Positions 5,197 through 5,568 of a stretch of 5,568 nucleotides of DNA are shown piece after piece. Below the pieces are notes generated by a model, which worked only from the letters and a program-made list of their open reading frames with translations, was not told the origin of the DNA and ran no database searches. The position numbers and the translations under genes are program-made. The stretch spans positions 1-5,568 of the forward strand of contig JAPLGJ010000183.1 in assembly GCA_026390215.1 (NCBI GenBank), read 5' to 3'. The first letter of the stretch is position 1, and each line of letters begins with the position of its first letter. The stretch comes from Caldisericota bacterium (GTDB lineage: Bacteria > Caldisericota > Caldisericia > Cryosericales > Cryosericaceae).

Positions 5197-5568
5197 TCAG
5201 TTTCGCGCCACGGCACCGAAGAAGATCTGCCAGGCGAGAGCGGACTTGGCGACCAGTGAGAGCAGGACATAGACCCGTTCACCGAAGATGTAGTCACGCC
5301 ACTTGCCGACCTTCCGGTACTGCAGGACCATGTTGATGGCGAAGCAGTTGAAGAAGACGAAGATGGTTCCAAGGATGTAGTAGACGAACGTAGGGATTGT
5401 CCCCGTGGCGCTGGCGGCAGCACTGAAGAAGTACAGGCAGATGATGACCCAGGGAACGAGGCCAATGATGGAACCGAAGATGAACGATGTCCAGTTGGTA
5501 TGAGCCGTGGTCTGATTGTGGAGTTCCATCAGGAGCCCGAACAGGTTCATTGCAGCGTTGAGACTGAA
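5197..5568 (-). CDS. Heliorhodopsin, C-terminal half (5' end beyond window)
   Basis: 123 residues are visible and the frame stays open to the right edge, where FSLNAAMNLFG continues upstream of the first in-frame ATG (5550); that ATG is internal. Heliorhodopsins are seven-helix retinal photoreceptors with inverted membrane orientation (N-terminus inside) and about 250 residues, so roughly half is present: the end of helix 4, helix 5 (FGSIIGLVPWVIICLY), helix 6 (FVYYILGTIFVFFNCFAI) and helix 7. Helix 7 carries GERVYVLLSLVAKSALAWQ, the heliorhodopsin signature as I remember it from the founding protein 48C12. The retinal Schiff-base Lys is encoded at 5245-5247 and the conserved Ser four residues before it at 5257-5259. 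The VGKW linker before GER and the C-terminus just after helix 7 also fit. The helix-3 Glu counterion lies outside the window. Convergent with the AOR operon; its own promoter is not visible. Confidence 0.93.
   Translation of the reverse strand, partial: FSLNAAMNLFGLLMELHNQTTAHTNWTSFIFGSIIGLVPWVIICLYFFSAAASATGTIPTFVYYILGTIFVFFNCFAINMVLQYRKVGKWRDYIFGERVYVLLSLVAKSALAWQIFFGAVARN

Overview
The window carries five protein-coding genes, two of them cut by the window edges. It most resembles a chromosomal stretch from an anaerobic, probably monoderm bacterium. The anaerobic reading comes from a tungsten/molybdenum aldehyde ferredoxin oxidoreductase (AOR) paired with a four-cluster ferredoxin. The monoderm reading comes from a heliorhodopsin, a family reported mostly from monoderm bacteria, archaea and algae. 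Phylum cannot be assigned from the sequence; Actinobacteriota, Chloroflexota and Firmicutes-type anaerobes are all possible. No mobile element, CRISPR array, tRNA or rRNA was seen.

Layout. Bases 1-1332 (minus) hold a type I glutamine synthetase missing only its C-terminus, with an intact active site but Glu where the enterobacterial adenylylated Tyr would be. Bases 1383-2744 (minus) hold an ATZ/TRZ-family amidohydrolase that closely resembles 8-oxoguanine deaminases. It lies 50 bases upstream of the synthetase and probably shares its transcript. Bases 2745-2879 form a short divergent promoter region with back-to-back sigma70-like promoters. Bases 2880-3272 and 3269-5119 (plus) encode the ferredoxin and the AOR catalytic subunit, coupled by an ATGA overlap. 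A perfect 14-bp hairpin (5142-5173) separates the AOR from a convergent minus-strand gene at 5197-5568.

That last gene is the most notable item. It is the C-terminal half of a heliorhodopsin, with the retinal-binding Lys in its last transmembrane helix and the heliorhodopsin-specific motifs around it. The N-terminal half lies beyond the right edge.

How the genes may work together. The deaminase would release ammonia from an oxidised or related purine, and the synthetase would capture it. AOR plus ferredoxin would move electrons from an aldehyde to a low-potential carrier. A published study reports that an actinobacterial heliorhodopsin binds and regulates glutamine synthetase, and other work links heliorhodopsins to light or oxidative stress and DNA repair. 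A heliorhodopsin within about 4 kb of a glutamine synthetase and a probable 8-oxoguanine deaminase is therefore a neighbourhood worth testing as a light/oxidative-stress/nitrogen module. That link is inference; the gene identities are read directly from the sequence.
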